The notes under the pieces are model-generated. The model had not been told where the DNA came from and did no database searches. It worked only from the letters and a program-made list of their open reading frames with translations. Positions 19,121 through 28,803 of a stretch of 64,000 bases of DNA are shown here, in pieces. How positions within the stretch are numbered: position 1 is the first letter of the stretch; each line of letters begins with the position of its first letter. The DNA is from JANQPD01 sp963715655 (lineage in GTDB: Bacteria > Bacteroidota > Bacteroidia > Flavobacteriales > Schleiferiaceae), in assembly GCA_963715655.1 (NCBI GenBank), contig OY970262.1, forward strand, positions 3,472,001 to 3,536,000, given 5' to 3'. A program made the translations under genes and the position numbers.

Positions 19121-19342
19121 TAACTTTTTACTAAAAGCCATTAAAATATCCGTTCTCCCTTTTGGCAATCATAATGGTTGGGGCAAAATGGACTAAAAAG
19201 TGGTGGCAAGTTTTTAGATTGGATAGGTGATAATAAGCGAGAGAAGAAAACTTTGCAGATTAAGATTTTAATTACAAATGCATGGTTATAATCCTCGCTT
19301 CAGGAAAGTGCAGATTTTGCTAAAATTTACTCGTCATTACTA

Positions 19343-19373
19343 TTGATACCGAACTACCTTGGCCTTATTTTTG
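19343..19373 (+). promoter_or_regulatory. Bacteroidetes-type promoter for the TonB receptor gene
   Basis: TTG at 19343-19345 and TATTTTTG at 19366-19373, separated by 20 bases, match the Bacteroidetes sigma-ABfr pattern of -33 TTG and -7 TAnnTTTG. It lies about 41 bases before the TTG start codon at 19414 and outside the IS element, so the upstream insertion left it intact. Confidence 0.6.
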
Positions 19374-19413
19374 GTATCTCCTCTAAAAAATAGCGTTTTA
19401 AAAATAACAGCTT

Positions 19414-21723
19414 TTGCGCCTAGCCTTCCTTTGTATATTTTCCCTCTTTTTCACCATTCATACGTTTGGTCAAAATAGGCTTAGCGGTAAAGTAATTGAC
19501 GCCTCTAACGGTGCCCCAATTTCAGACGTCAATGTTTTTATAACACCACAAAACCAAGGCTTTTCCACTAATGCGAAAGGTCAATTCAGTTTTTCGCTAA
19601 ATGCAGATACGGTGTTCTTTCTAGCTTCATCTATTGGTTACAAAACGTTTAGCACTACCTTCTATTTACACTCAGATACAAATTTTATGGTTGCTCTTTT
19701 GATAAATACAGAACTACTTAAAGCGGCTGAAATCTCTGCGAAAGCGATAGATACTTCACCTTTAGGGAACAGTGTTTTACGCTTATCGGCCAAGCAAATT
19801 GAAAACATTCCTGCACTATTTGGCGAGCCCGATGTAATAAAGTCTTTGCAACTATTGCCCGGTGTACAAGGTGGAAACGAAGGCACTACGGGATTACATA
19901 TCCGAGGTGGATCGCCCGATCAGAATTTAATTTTATTAGATGGTGTGCCCGTGTACAATGTGTCGCACCTATTTGGCTTCTTTTCTACCATAAATGCTAA
20001 AGTTGTAGAAGATGTTACGCTTTTAAAAGGTGCTTTTCCGGCAAAATACGGTGGTAGGCTTAGTTCTGTTTTAGAAATACGCTTGCGCGAAGGTGATTTA
20101 CAAAACTACCATGGTGAAGTTACCGCTAGTGTATTAGCACCAAAGTTTATGCTTGAAGGACCTATTAAAAAAGGACAATCTTCTTTTTTAGTTTCGGGCA
20201 GACGCAGCTTTTACGATTTAGTGGTAAGTCCTTTTATTGATGCATCTAATCGTGTAAACTATTATTTTGGAGATTTTAATTTAAAATTAAAGCAAAACAT
20301 AAGTGAAAAGGATGTGCTATTGGCCAGTTACTTTTTCTCGGGAGATAAGTTTAGGTATCAATATGATTCAGAAGAATTTTATGCCGAAGAAAATGCTTTG
20401 GGTTGGCAAAACCATACCACCGCACTTACGTGGAAACATCAGTTTAATAACAAACTTTCTAGCAATTTAACCACTTCTTTTAATGCTTATAGGCTCAATA
20501 CCGTTAGTAATCAGTCGGACAGCGCTTATACCTATGGTTTGGAATATGAAAGTGCCATACGTGATATTTCGGCTAGTTATGCTTTTGCGTATCAAGCTAA
20601 TAACAAACACTTGGTGGAATTTGGCAGCAGCTACGCCTTACATAAATTTACGCCCGGAGCCATTCAAAGTATTTATACGGTAAATGAACAAACGTCCGCA
20701 AGCAGCAGCAATCTTTCCCTACCAATAGCGAGTAAAGAAGCTTCGTTTTACGTTTCTGATCAATGGAAATTAAGCAGTCGCTGGCAAGTAAATGCAGGTT
20801 TTCACTATGCACTTTATGATGTGGAAAACACGGTGTATCAATCGCTACAGCCGCGTATGGCGCTAAAATTTAAAGTAAAATCTAATTGGGATATTTACGC
20901 TTCTTATTCTAAAATGACACAGTTTTTGCACTTACTAAGCAACACCGGTTTTGGCTTGCCAACTGATTTATGGGTAACGGCAACTGATAAAGTAAAGCCG
21001 CAGGAAGCGCAGCAAATTAGTGTAGGAAGCAGTATTCATTTTTTAAACAATACTTGGGAATTTACCAATGAATATTATTTTAAACCTATGGAAAACCTCA
21101 TAGAATATAAAGCAGGTGCGGGTTACACAAGTGGTGGCGATTGGCAGCAACAAGTAGAAACCAATGGAACAGGCCTTGCTTATGGTGCTGAATTTTTACT
21201 GCGAAAAAACAAAGGAAAAACTACGGGCTGGGTGAGTTACACCTTGGCGCGCACAGAACGGACGTTTGAAAATTTAAATAATGGTAATTCTTTTCCTTAC
21301 CGATTTGATAGACGCCACAACATCGCCTCCACTGTAAACCATACTTTTAGCAGTATCTTTTCTATGAGTGCCACATGGGTGTATAGCACCGGCATTGCCC
21401 TTACAGCACCCGTAGCTAACATTTTTGCTCTTGGTTATTATGATATTTTACAAAATGGTGGGTATGCAATTCCAGCGCAGCAATTAGGCGATAGAAATGC
21501 CCATAGATATCCTGCCTACCATAGGTTAGATGTGAGTGCAAAATTTACTAAAAACGTAAAACTAGGTTTACAAACATGGAGTTTTGGTATTTATAATGTT
21601 TACAATCGTAATAATCCATTTTATATTGATTTAAAAGAAGACAGAAGTGGCAATTTAAAAGTTACCTCCGTAAGTCTCTTCCCTATTTTACCCTCTATAA
21701 GTTATACCCTAAACTTCTTATGA
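19414..21723 (+). CDS. TonB-dependent outer-membrane receptor with carboxypeptidase-regulatory-like N-domain
   Basis: 769 residues. An in-frame stop lies 9 bases upstream at 19405, so the first available start is the TTG at 19414, which opens a good signal peptide ending near HTFGQ (residue 20). Next comes a CarboxypepD_reg-like domain (LSGKVIDASNGAPISDVNVF, about 22-105), a plug domain containing LHIRGGSPDQNLILLDGVPVY (about 120-225), and a 22-strand barrel to the end. It imports an unknown ligand across the outer membrane. The overlapping DUF4249 gene is the usual partner of this receptor class. Confidence 0.9.
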   Translation: MRLAFLCIFSLFFTIHTFGQNRLSGKVIDASNGAPISDVNVFITPQNQGFSTNAKGQFSFSLNADTVFFLASSIGYKTFSTTFYLHSDTNFMVALLINTELLKAAEISAKAIDTSPLGNSVLRLSAKQIENIPALFGEPDVIKSLQLLPGVQGGNEGTTGLHIRGGSPDQNLILLDGVPVYNVSHLFGFFSTINAKVVEDVTLLKGAFPAKYGGRLSSVLEIRLREGDLQNYHGEVTASVLAPKFMLEGPIKKGQSSFLVSGRRSFYDLVVSPFIDASNRVNYYFGDFNLKLKQNISEKDVLLASYFFSGDKFRYQYDSEEFYAEENALGWQNHTTALTWKHQFNNKLSSNLTTSFNAYRLNTVSNQSDSAYTYGLEYESAIRDISASYAFAYQANNKHLVEFGSSYALHKFTPGAIQSIYTVNEQTSASSSNLSLPIASKEASFYVSDQWKLSSRWQVNAGFHYALYDVENTVYQSLQPRMALKFKVKSNWDIYASYSKMTQFLHLLSNTGFGLPTDLWVTATDKVKPQEAQQISVGSSIHFLNNTWEFTNEYYFKPMENLIEYKAGAGYTSGGDWQQQVETNGTGLAYGAEFLLRKNKGKTTGWVSYTLARTERTFENLNNGNSFPYRFDRRHNIASTVNHTFSSIFSMSATWVYSTGIALTAPVANIFALGYYDILQNGGYAIPAQQLGDRNAHRYPAYHRLDVSAKFTKNVKLGLQTWSFGIYNVYNRNNPFYIDLKEDRSGNLKVTSVSLFPILPSISYTLNFL

Positions 21724-22646
21724 AAATATTCTACCGCTCTGCATGTTTCATTTTACTTGCCGGTATGGCGAGTTGCCAAAAAGAAATTGATTTTGAACTA
21801 GTCAATGCACCTGAAAAATTGGTGCTTGTAAGCGTGGTGTCATCTAGATCTCCGTTGGACTTTGTTTCGCATATGTATGTAGGTGCTTCTCAAACCTTAG
21901 ATAAAAAACAACCTATAAATCTTTTAAGTGACAGCGAAGTTTCGCTTAAACTCTATGAGAATAATGTTCTTTTACCTATTGACTTCAGATATGAGCCCAC
22001 AAGTAATTTTGGAATTGGGGAGGAAGTTAGGAGTAATTTTAGCTTTGGATACACATTTACACCTGAGCAACATTACTGGTTAGAAGCCGAAAACAATACA
22101 CTTGGTATAGCATACGCAGAAATGACAATGCCAACAAGAACCCCAATCAAGAACGCTATTTTTGACTCTAGTACCAACATTTTAAGTTTTGAAATTACCG
22201 ATGAACGAGGTGAAGATTTTTACTCCATTTCTGCGGATATAACCATTGATACCTTCCGATTTTCAACTCAAGCATTTTTTAAATCTTTAAATATTGAACT
22301 TGACTTTTTCGAAAAATTTCCTTTCGATTCAACCATTGTAATTTCCTCTCCTGTGGGTTATAATACTAATGGCTATTTTACAGATGAAACGTTTGATAAC
22401 CAAACTAAAACCATTAAACTTCAGTTAGCCGAAATCAGTAACCCAAATCAACGCTACACTACCATTATCTTACAATTAAATCATATTACTAAGAGTGTTT
22501 ATGCGTATGAAAAAAGCACTTCCGCATACATAAAAAGTGCTGGTAATCCTTTTGCAGAAGGGGTGCAGATTTACACTAACATAGTAAATGGCTATGGTGT
22601 TTTTGGAGGCTCCACCAGTGCTTTCCAAGAAGTGACCATTCAATAG
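21720..22646 (+). CDS. DUF4249 family lipoprotein
   Basis: 308 residues beginning with a lipoprotein signal whose lipobox ends at Cys19 (LAGMASCQKEIDF). The ATG overlaps the stop region of the receptor (ATGA arrangement), so the two are translationally coupled. The pattern CQKEIDFEL...LVLVSVVSS...VSLKLYENN matches DUF4249 proteins, which are nearly always found next to this kind of TonB receptor. A surface-exposed accessory role in ligand capture is inferred; the biochemical function is unknown. Confidence 0.85.
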   Translation: MKIFYRSACFILLAGMASCQKEIDFELVNAPEKLVLVSVVSSRSPLDFVSHMYVGASQTLDKKQPINLLSDSEVSLKLYENNVLLPIDFRYEPTSNFGIGEEVRSNFSFGYTFTPEQHYWLEAENNTLGIAYAEMTMPTRTPIKNAIFDSSTNILSFEITDERGEDFYSISADITIDTFRFSTQAFFKSLNIELDFFEKFPFDSTIVISSPVGYNTNGYFTDETFDNQTKTIKLQLAEISNPNQRYTTIILQLNHITKSVYAYEKSTSAYIKSAGNPFAEGVQIYTNIVNGYGVFGGSTSAFQEVTIQ

Positions 22647-22650
22647 AACA

Positions 22651-22693
22651 AAAAAAAATCCCGAGAAGGTACTTTTCCTTCTCGGGATTTTTT
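22651..22693. terminator. Bidirectional terminator between convergent operons
   Basis: AAAATCCCGAGAAGG and CCTTCTCGGGATTTT form a perfect stem around a 7-base loop, flanked by an A tract on the left and a T tract on the right. It serves the plus-strand DUF4249 gene and the minus-strand gene ending at 22719. Confidence 0.92.
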
Positions 22694-22718
22694 AGTTTTT
22701 ATACCTCAGCTTAGCCAG

Positions 22719-23573
22719 TTATTGGCAGTCTAAATTTACATCTAAATCATAATTAATACGGTCATCACCACCGGTAAAACTTGAGCGCCTAGTAATAATA
22801 AACTTCATTTTTGAAATAGTTTTTCCCGCTGGTACTTGAAAAAATTCATTTGGTACAATGTACTTTCTAAACGTAGAAGGTCCAACTGAATTTAATTGGA
22901 GCTTAGGATTATTACTCACGCGCGTGAATTTTTCAATTTCAATTTCGGTAGAATCATTTAGCGTAGCAATAGCATAGAAAAAAGCATCGTTGCTGCCTAT
23001 ATTTTGCATGGTTGGCTTTGTCTCTCTATCATTTTCGTAATTGATACTTAAAACATCATCTCCACGTGCTTCCGTAGGAAAAACAAACGCAGGGTCTAAC
23101 GAAACTTTTGGTGGATCTACCAGAATTACTAGGTCATCCGATTTATTGTCTGGCGTTCCAAAACCTCCTCCATTTTTTGTTTTTACTAAAAACTTAATGT
23201 CTTTTTCATACACCACGGCAGGCTCTACTTCGTAAAATTCAGTGGGTACCAAAGTATAACTATAAACTCTGTCTGCCTCTTTAGTCATTTTTAGTGTATC
23301 GTTGCTATTTTGCCATGGGCGCTCTCCACTGCCATTAACTAAAGGGTGTCCGGCAGGATGATTGGCAGGGGAAAAAGTGTAAAAATATATGGATGCTCCC
23401 GCATCTGCGGAGTCCAAAAGATTTAAGACATAATCTTTAGATTGATCTAATTGACTCAGGTTTACTATAATCTTAAGGGTAGATTCTGGGTCAATATCTT
23501 TTGGTTCGGTGGTAACTTGTGCAAATAATGAACATGCGCACAAAAGGGCTAATGTAGTATGTAGATATTTCAT
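22719..23573 (-). CDS. Secreted accessory protein of the SusCD operon (DUF4961-like)
   Basis: 284 residues with a signal peptide ending near CSLFAQ (residue 19). The mature sequence is beta-rich, with repeated short strand motifs (YVLNLLDSADAG, IYFYTFSPANHPAG, IKFLVKTKNGGG), and ends in NYDLDVNLDCQ. Proteins with this makeup sit last in SusC-SusD operons of starch-processing Bacteroidetes and are often labelled DUF4961. I am fairly sure of the context and less sure of the family name. The start codon shares one base with the stop of the preceding lipoprotein gene, so the genes are coupled. Confidence 0.65.
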   Translation of the reverse strand: MKYLHTTLALLCACSLFAQVTTEPKDIDPESTLKIIVNLSQLDQSKDYVLNLLDSADAGASIYFYTFSPANHPAGHPLVNGSGERPWQNSNDTLKMTKEADRVYSYTLVPTEFYEVEPAVVYEKDIKFLVKTKNGGGFGTPDNKSDDLVILVDPPKVSLDPAFVFPTEARGDDVLSINYENDRETKPTMQNIGSNDAFFYAIATLNDSTEIEIEKFTRVSNNPKLQLNSVGPSTFRKYIVPNEFFQVPAGKTISKMKFIITRRSSFTGGDDRINYDLDVNLDCQ

Positions 23574-24052
23574 TATTTATCAGTTCTTAAAAGTACATAG
23601 TTATAATTAATATACGCTTTTTCACAAGCTTTACGTACGTGTGAAATATTCATCATGGGGTCTATTTCGCGGGTGGCTTTATTAAACTTCATGGTTATTG
23701 TATCTCCTGAAGTAAATAAAAGCAATTGGGTAGGATACGTTTCATCGTCAAAACCATACATTCCTCCCGCACCAAAAAAATGGCGCGCATTTCCTGTATT
23801 TTCTACAATATAGCTTCTGTCATCCTCATTAAACGTAATTTGAAATACAGGCGCTTCGGTTTGAAAATAATCTCCAATGCTACGTTTCAATTTTACGGGA
23901 AATGCTTCATCTGTAATTAAAACATCGCTAATTGTCCATACTCCGGAAATTCCTTCAGCTGTGCTGTATTGCTGCCCTATTTCTTGCGGGGGTTCTGGCT
24001 TGCAGGATACAAAACCAATTAACAGCACTAAAAAGTAAAAAAAGTTTTTCAT
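23573..24052 (-). CDS. Small lipoprotein in the SusE position (DUF5004-like)
   Basis: 159 residues with a lipobox ending at Cys17 (LIGFVSCKPEPP). The rest resembles a small lipocalin-like sandwich: ISGVWTISDVLITDEAFPV, FQITFNEDDRSYIVENT, YPTQLLLFTSGDTITMKF. This is the pattern of DUF5004 proteins found downstream of SusD. It takes the place usually held by SusE/SusF and may bind glucan at the cell surface, but no binding residues can be assigned. The function is inferred from position. Confidence 0.65.
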   Translation of the reverse strand: MKNFFYFLVLLIGFVSCKPEPPQEIGQQYSTAEGISGVWTISDVLITDEAFPVKLKRSIGDYFQTEAPVFQITFNEDDRSYIVENTGNARHFFGAGGMYGFDDETYPTQLLLFTSGDTITMKFNKATREIDPMMNISHVRKACEKAYINYNYVLLRTDK

Positions 24053-24079
24053 AAAAATTAAGCTTATATACGTTAAAGT

Positions 24080-25486
24080 TTAACAGCCACCTTGCGGATT
24101 TATTTCAAATAAGCTGGTGCGTTCGGTAGAGGGAAACTGAATAATCATACCAGGGCAGTTCCAAGGGTCGGTTCTTATTTCTATTGGCTCACCCTCAATT
24201 GCTCCTCTGCGCTTTAATTGTTGAATTCTATCTCCTTCACCAAACATTTCTATACGTCTTTCAAAGCGAGCTGCGGTAATAATGGCGCTAGCGGAAGCAC
24301 CTGCATCAAGATTGCGCAGGCTGGATCCATAAGCACGTTCTTTTACATCATTCACATCTTTTATAGCCGTGGCAAGGTCGCCCGCACTTAATGCTAATGC
24401 CTCTGCGCGCAGTAATTTCATATCCGTAAGATGTACAATGGGCACATCAAATACTTGCTTATTAAACTTTCTTACGGCCACAAACTGCTCCGGAGTGTTG
24501 GCATCTACTATTTCAAAAAAGCGTTTTACTCTAATATCATTTGTATCTCCTGCGTAAGCATCATAAAACTCCTGCGTAGCTCTAAAAAATGGATTCGGAG
24601 CATTATTAATTCCGTAATTAGCAGTAAAACCACCATTTCTAAGGTCGTTATTTGCGCCTAACGTGTAACTTCTAGATTTGAAAATTACCTCAGGAGAGGC
24701 AGAAGTATCGGCTTGAAAGCGATCTACGTTTGTGCCCAAAGTATAAGTTCCGGCATTTATTATTTCACCCGCAAATTGTGCTGCCTTGGTATAATCTCCT
24801 TTTTGAAAATATAGCTTGGCTAAAAAACTTTTAGCTGCATCAACGGAAGCATAATAATTTGAACTTTGTGGTAAAGCATCGGAATTTATAGCTTCAAGCA
24901 AATCTTTTTCTACAAAAGTGTACACTTCGGCTACCGAGTTTCTTGGCAATACCTCTACTTGCACATTGGTTTTATACGTAATTCCCGGGTGTTCATTATT
25001 TGAAGAAAAGCCAAATGGCTGCGCCCATAATTTCAAAATTTCCCAATGACTAATAGCGCGCAAAAATTTCACTTGGCTCACAATTTCTGCTTTCTCCTGA
25101 GCTGTAAAGTCAAAATCTTCAATAAAATCAAGAATTTGATTCGCTCTAAAAACTGTTATATAGGGCTCCCCGTAAGTACCGGAAACCGTGCCATTAAATA
25201 TAGAAGTATTGTGATTGTACACTTGACCAAAATCTCCTGATACTGCCTGAAGCTCTAAATTATCGCTAAGTAATTCACCTAAATTCTGAATTTGCCCATT
25301 GTATAAATTGGCATTTACATCATAGCATGATTGCAACACACGCAATACATCATTCTTACTTTTAATGGCATCTTCTTGCGCCAATTCTGTTCCGGCAATA
25401 TCCGTTTCTAACAGTTTTGAGCAAGAAGAAATTCCAAACATTGCGATAAGAGCAAGGGTGAACGTATATCTATTTAATTTTTTCAT
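24080..25486 (-). CDS. susD: SusD/RagB-family glycan-binding lipoprotein
   Basis: 468 residues with a lipobox at Cys22 (FGISSCSKLLETD). The typical SusD body follows: an N-terminal helical TPR-like segment with NDVLRVLQSCYDVN and FRANQILDFIEDF, the Leu-Arg-Ala phrase VKFLRAISHWEILKLW, AKSFLAKLYFQKGDYTKAAQFA, and a C-terminal AAARFERRIEMFGEGDR-type segment, the classic RxxEL-like end. It forms the lid of the SusC pore and delivers oligosaccharides. The surrounding enzymes point to maltodextrin as the ligand. It lies 15 bp after susC. Confidence 0.94.
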   Translation of the reverse strand: MKKLNRYTFTLALIAMFGISSCSKLLETDIAGTELAQEDAIKSKNDVLRVLQSCYDVNANLYNGQIQNLGELLSDNLELQAVSGDFGQVYNHNTSIFNGTVSGTYGEPYITVFRANQILDFIEDFDFTAQEKAEIVSQVKFLRAISHWEILKLWAQPFGFSSNNEHPGITYKTNVQVEVLPRNSVAEVYTFVEKDLLEAINSDALPQSSNYYASVDAAKSFLAKLYFQKGDYTKAAQFAGEIINAGTYTLGTNVDRFQADTSASPEVIFKSRSYTLGANNDLRNGGFTANYGINNAPNPFFRATQEFYDAYAGDTNDIRVKRFFEIVDANTPEQFVAVRKFNKQVFDVPIVHLTDMKLLRAEALALSAGDLATAIKDVNDVKERAYGSSLRNLDAGASASAIITAARFERRIEMFGEGDRIQQLKRRGAIEGEPIEIRTDPWNCPGMIIQFPSTERTSLFEINPQGGC

Positions 25487-25501
25487 TGTTCTGTAAAGTC
25501 T

Positions 25502-28500
25502 TTAAAAGCTAGCATTCAATCGAACGGAAAATGTTTTTTCTTGTGGAGGCGTTAGGTAGGTAGTATTTACGCTCATGTTTCTATCGGTAATATTTGTAAA
25601 ATCTCTAGCCACTTCGGGGTCAAGACCTTTAAATTTAGTGAAAGTGAGTAAGTTGGTGCCTATTGCAGACACGCTTAAGCTTTGCAAGCCTAGTTTTTTT
25701 ACAGCTTCTCGCTTAAAGTTGTAGGTAAATGTAACGTTACGTAGGCGCAAGTAACTAGCATCTTGCACCCATAAGCTTGTATTCCAAAAATCCTCTTCTA
25801 AACCCGGATAAGTGCTTGGATTTAAAGTCAACCTAGGTAAAGCTGCTTCATCACCGGGTTTTTGCCAGCGGTCATACACTTCATCGGTATAATTCCAATA
25901 GTTACCAAAAGCCGCCCACGCAGTTTGCTGATATTTTCCTGAGTGATCGTACACATCAGCACCAATGCTGTACACAAATAAACTGCTAAGGCTAAATTGC
26001 TTGTATCTAAAAGTATTGTTAAAGCCACCAATTGCGTCTGGTATTCCCTTACCTACTGGCACGCGGTTATCCTGAGAATATGTTTTTGTTAAACCTCCTT
26101 CTGCATCACGATATACGGGAAGCCCATCTTCTGGGTCTATATAAGCAACCGGCACCATGTAAAATGTACCCACAGATTGCCCGGCAACAACGCGGGTATC
26201 ATTCGTTCCTCCGCCTACTGCATCTTCTGAATATCCGCCTAAGCTGGTTATTCTATTGCGGTTAAATGCAATGTTGAAATCAGTACGCCAAGAAAAATTA
26301 TTCCTAGAAATATTTAGGGTAGAAATTTTAATTTCTGTTCCGTAGTTTAAAATCCCTCCTACGTTATCGTAATAATTGGCAAATCCGTTTATTTTCGGAA
26401 GTGCTACGTTCATCAACACATCTCTAGTGTTTTTCCTATAGTACGCCACCTCACCCGTAATTCTATCTTGAACAATGCCAAATTCTACACCAAAATCAAA
26501 AATTTGAGTGTTTTCCCATTTCAAATCCGGATTAGGCGCGTTTACCGGATAGGTTAAGGGTTGCCCATCATAGTTCCCAACCACTTTATAGCGTGCAAAA
26601 AATTCGTTTGCCGTAAGGTTTGCATTGCCAATGTAACCTATGCTTGATTTTAATTTTAAATAATTGATGCGGCTATTCCCTTTTAAGAAGTTTTCATCGC
26701 TAATAATCCAGCCTCCGGAAAGGGAAGGAAAAAAACCATAGCGATTGTTGGGGCCAAAGCGCGAGCTACCGTCTGTACGTAAAACTACTTGGGCTAAATA
26801 TTTGCCCTTATAAGCATAATTAATTCTAGTAAAAATACTGGCAAACTTTGATTCTGCTTCTGGAATAATGCTATCAAAAGGGTATAAATCTACCAAATTA
26901 TCATCTTCATAAAAAGGAGCCGTTGTATTAAAAACTTCGTTGGTAAGGGTAATGGATGAATCTGGATTTACCCGCGCTATTTGCTTACCAACGCTTTTTG
27001 AATATTGATATTCGGTACCTAAAAGAAAGGTGAACGCATTGTTTTCATTCAATTCATAGTTATACGTTCCGGTTAAAAAAGTGCTGAAATTACGCGAGGT
27101 ACGCGGCCAACGTTTAGAAACTCCGCTTCCCAAAACTTCGTTAGGCCCTATGTACGTGCCTATGCCTGCCGGCTCAAATAAGTCTTCTACAAAATTAGAA
27201 TAGTCTAAACTGGTGCTACTTGAAAAGGTTAAGTTTTTGGTAGCCACATAATTTAAACGCACGTTATTTATAGAGCGGATTTCCGTATTACGCCATTGTT
27301 TTTGCTCTCTGTAACCTTCCGGATTATTGCTTGAGCCGCCTACGAACCAATAATCACCTTTTCTAAATTGTATTATACTGTCGTTTGGGTCAGGAGTGCT
27401 AGCATCTGGTTGGTACACATCTTTATCATGAAATTTAGGATAAATAGGCAAAGCCGTACCCATTGCAGCACCAAGCCCACCGCTTGGTCCGTTATCTATA
27501 CGGTAGTAAATGCCTCGGGTTAAACTGGTACTAATGCTTGCGTTAAACTTTTTACTGAATTTATAATCTCCATTAAACCTTCCGCTTAATCTATCATACT
27601 GATCTCCTATTAAATAGCTTTGATTTGCATCATAAGATAAGCCTGCATAAAAGTTGTATTTATCACTTCCTTTTTCCACACTAAAATCATAAAACTGTTT
27701 ATAGCCGGTTCTTATAACATCATCTACCCAATTGGTATTATTTTTTTGTGCTTCTTCCCAAGTTAGTCCACCGGGAAGCCCCGTTGGAGTGCCTACATTT
27801 CCATCGTTAAACCAGGCTTCTTCATACAATTGTAACCACTGCGAGGAGTTTAATGGCTGAGGTCTTTTTGTAGGCATAGAAATACCTTGGGTAGTAGAAA
27901 AATTAAACCTTAATTTTTTAGATGACCCGCGCTTGGTAGTAATTAAAATTACGCCATTAGCACCTCTTGAGCCATAAATGGCTGTTGCCGAGGCATCTTT
28001 TAAAATTTCAACAGAAGCAATATCATCAGGATTTAAAAAGGCCAAAGGGTTTTGGTTCATCCCACCAGCATCGGGGTTTCTTATACTTCTTCCGGCAAAA
28101 TAATCTTGATTTAACTGAACACCATCTACAATGTAAAGCGGGTCTCCACCTGCGCCAATACTAGAAATACCTCTAACCCTTACTACAGAAGCGCTTCCGG
28201 CCATTCCCCCACCGGTGGTTATTTGCACTCCTGCCGCTTTACCCTGAATGGCTGCTTCAAAACTTGGAGCAGGCATATCATTTAATTCCTTGCCACTTAA
28301 GCTTGAAATACTGCCCGTTAATTCTCTCCTACGCTGCACACCATAGCCTACTACCACTGCCTCATCTAACTCATTTGTAGATTCTGTTAAAGTTACATCC
28401 ACCCTCCTTATTCCTACACTCGGTATTTCTACCTCAACGGTTTTGGTTTCAAAACCAATAAACGAAAACTCAACGGTTACCTTACCAGATTTTAGGGAAA

Positions 28501-28690
28501 GGAGTTTATAATTTCCATCTAAATCGGCCACCGTACCCACTCCCGGCCGCTCCACAATGCTAACATTAGCTCCTGGCAAACCCAGCCCAGTTTTGTCTTT
28601 TACCACACCGCGTATTTCTTGTGCTTGCGCAGATGCAAGGCACAAAATGCTAACGAGCACGCCAATAAATCTAGTTGTAATTTTCCCCAT
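25502..28690 (-). CDS. susC: SusC/RagA-family TonB-linked outer-membrane transporter
   Basis: I place the start at the ATG at 28690, since MGKITTRFIGVLVSILCLASAQAQ is a clean signal peptide. An upstream in-frame ATG (28759) would put the promoter and operator inside the gene. The 1062-residue protein has a CarboxypepD_reg domain (EIRGVVKDKTGLGLPGANV), the SusC signature LDEAVVVGYGVQRRRELTG, a plug with VRVRGISSIGAGGDPLYIVDG and a long barrel. It imports malto-oligosaccharides across the outer membrane with SusD. A perfect -7 element (TACATTTG, 28719-28726) and operator site A lie just upstream, giving this operon its own promoter downstream of the amylase gene. Confidence 0.94.
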   Translation of the reverse strand: MGKITTRFIGVLVSILCLASAQAQEIRGVVKDKTGLGLPGANVSIVERPGVGTVADLDGNYKLLSLKSGKVTVEFSFIGFETKTVEVEIPSVGIRRVDVTLTESTNELDEAVVVGYGVQRRRELTGSISSLSGKELNDMPAPSFEAAIQGKAAGVQITTGGGMAGSASVVRVRGISSIGAGGDPLYIVDGVQLNQDYFAGRSIRNPDAGGMNQNPLAFLNPDDIASVEILKDASATAIYGSRGANGVILITTKRGSSKKLRFNFSTTQGISMPTKRPQPLNSSQWLQLYEEAWFNDGNVGTPTGLPGGLTWEEAQKNNTNWVDDVIRTGYKQFYDFSVEKGSDKYNFYAGLSYDANQSYLIGDQYDRLSGRFNGDYKFSKKFNASISTSLTRGIYYRIDNGPSGGLGAAMGTALPIYPKFHDKDVYQPDASTPDPNDSIIQFRKGDYWFVGGSSNNPEGYREQKQWRNTEIRSINNVRLNYVATKNLTFSSSTSLDYSNFVEDLFEPAGIGTYIGPNEVLGSGVSKRWPRTSRNFSTFLTGTYNYELNENNAFTFLLGTEYQYSKSVGKQIARVNPDSSITLTNEVFNTTAPFYEDDNLVDLYPFDSIIPEAESKFASIFTRINYAYKGKYLAQVVLRTDGSSRFGPNNRYGFFPSLSGGWIISDENFLKGNSRINYLKLKSSIGYIGNANLTANEFFARYKVVGNYDGQPLTYPVNAPNPDLKWENTQIFDFGVEFGIVQDRITGEVAYYRKNTRDVLMNVALPKINGFANYYDNVGGILNYGTEIKISTLNISRNNFSWRTDFNIAFNRNRITSLGGYSEDAVGGGTNDTRVVAGQSVGTFYMVPVAYIDPEDGLPVYRDAEGGLTKTYSQDNRVPVGKGIPDAIGGFNNTFRYKQFSLSSLFVYSIGADVYDHSGKYQQTAWAAFGNYWNYTDEVYDRWQKPGDEAALPRLTLNPSTYPGLEEDFWNTSLWVQDASYLRLRNVTFTYNFKREAVKKLGLQSLSVSAIGTNLLTFTKFKGLDPEVARDFTNITDRNMSVNTTYLTPPQEKTFSVRLNASF

Positions 28691-28718
28691 AGTAAGCAAC
28701 AGTTGCGTTATAATTTTC

Positions 28719-28761
28719 CAAATGTAAACGAAAATTTGGAGTAAGTGTAAAAAGTACACTT
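28719..28761 (-). promoter_or_regulatory. susC promoter with maltodextrin operator site A
   Basis: On the minus strand the -7 element TACATTTG (28719-28726) matches TAnnTTTG exactly. Centred 29 bases upstream is the palindrome AAGTGTA-AAAAG-TACACTT (28743-28761, plus-strand orientation), with two perfect 7-bp arms. The operator covers the -33 region, a position suited to repression. It is the best of six related sites in the locus. Confidence 0.8.
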
Positions 28762-28803
28762 AAATTTTTTAGTATAATGAATTGACCGTAAGCATTTTCT
28801 GAC

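Noticed and set aside
24909..24927. AAGTGTACACTT palindrome inside susD
   Set aside because: It lacks the 5-bp spacer of the other sites and lies mid-gene; it encodes conserved protein sequence.
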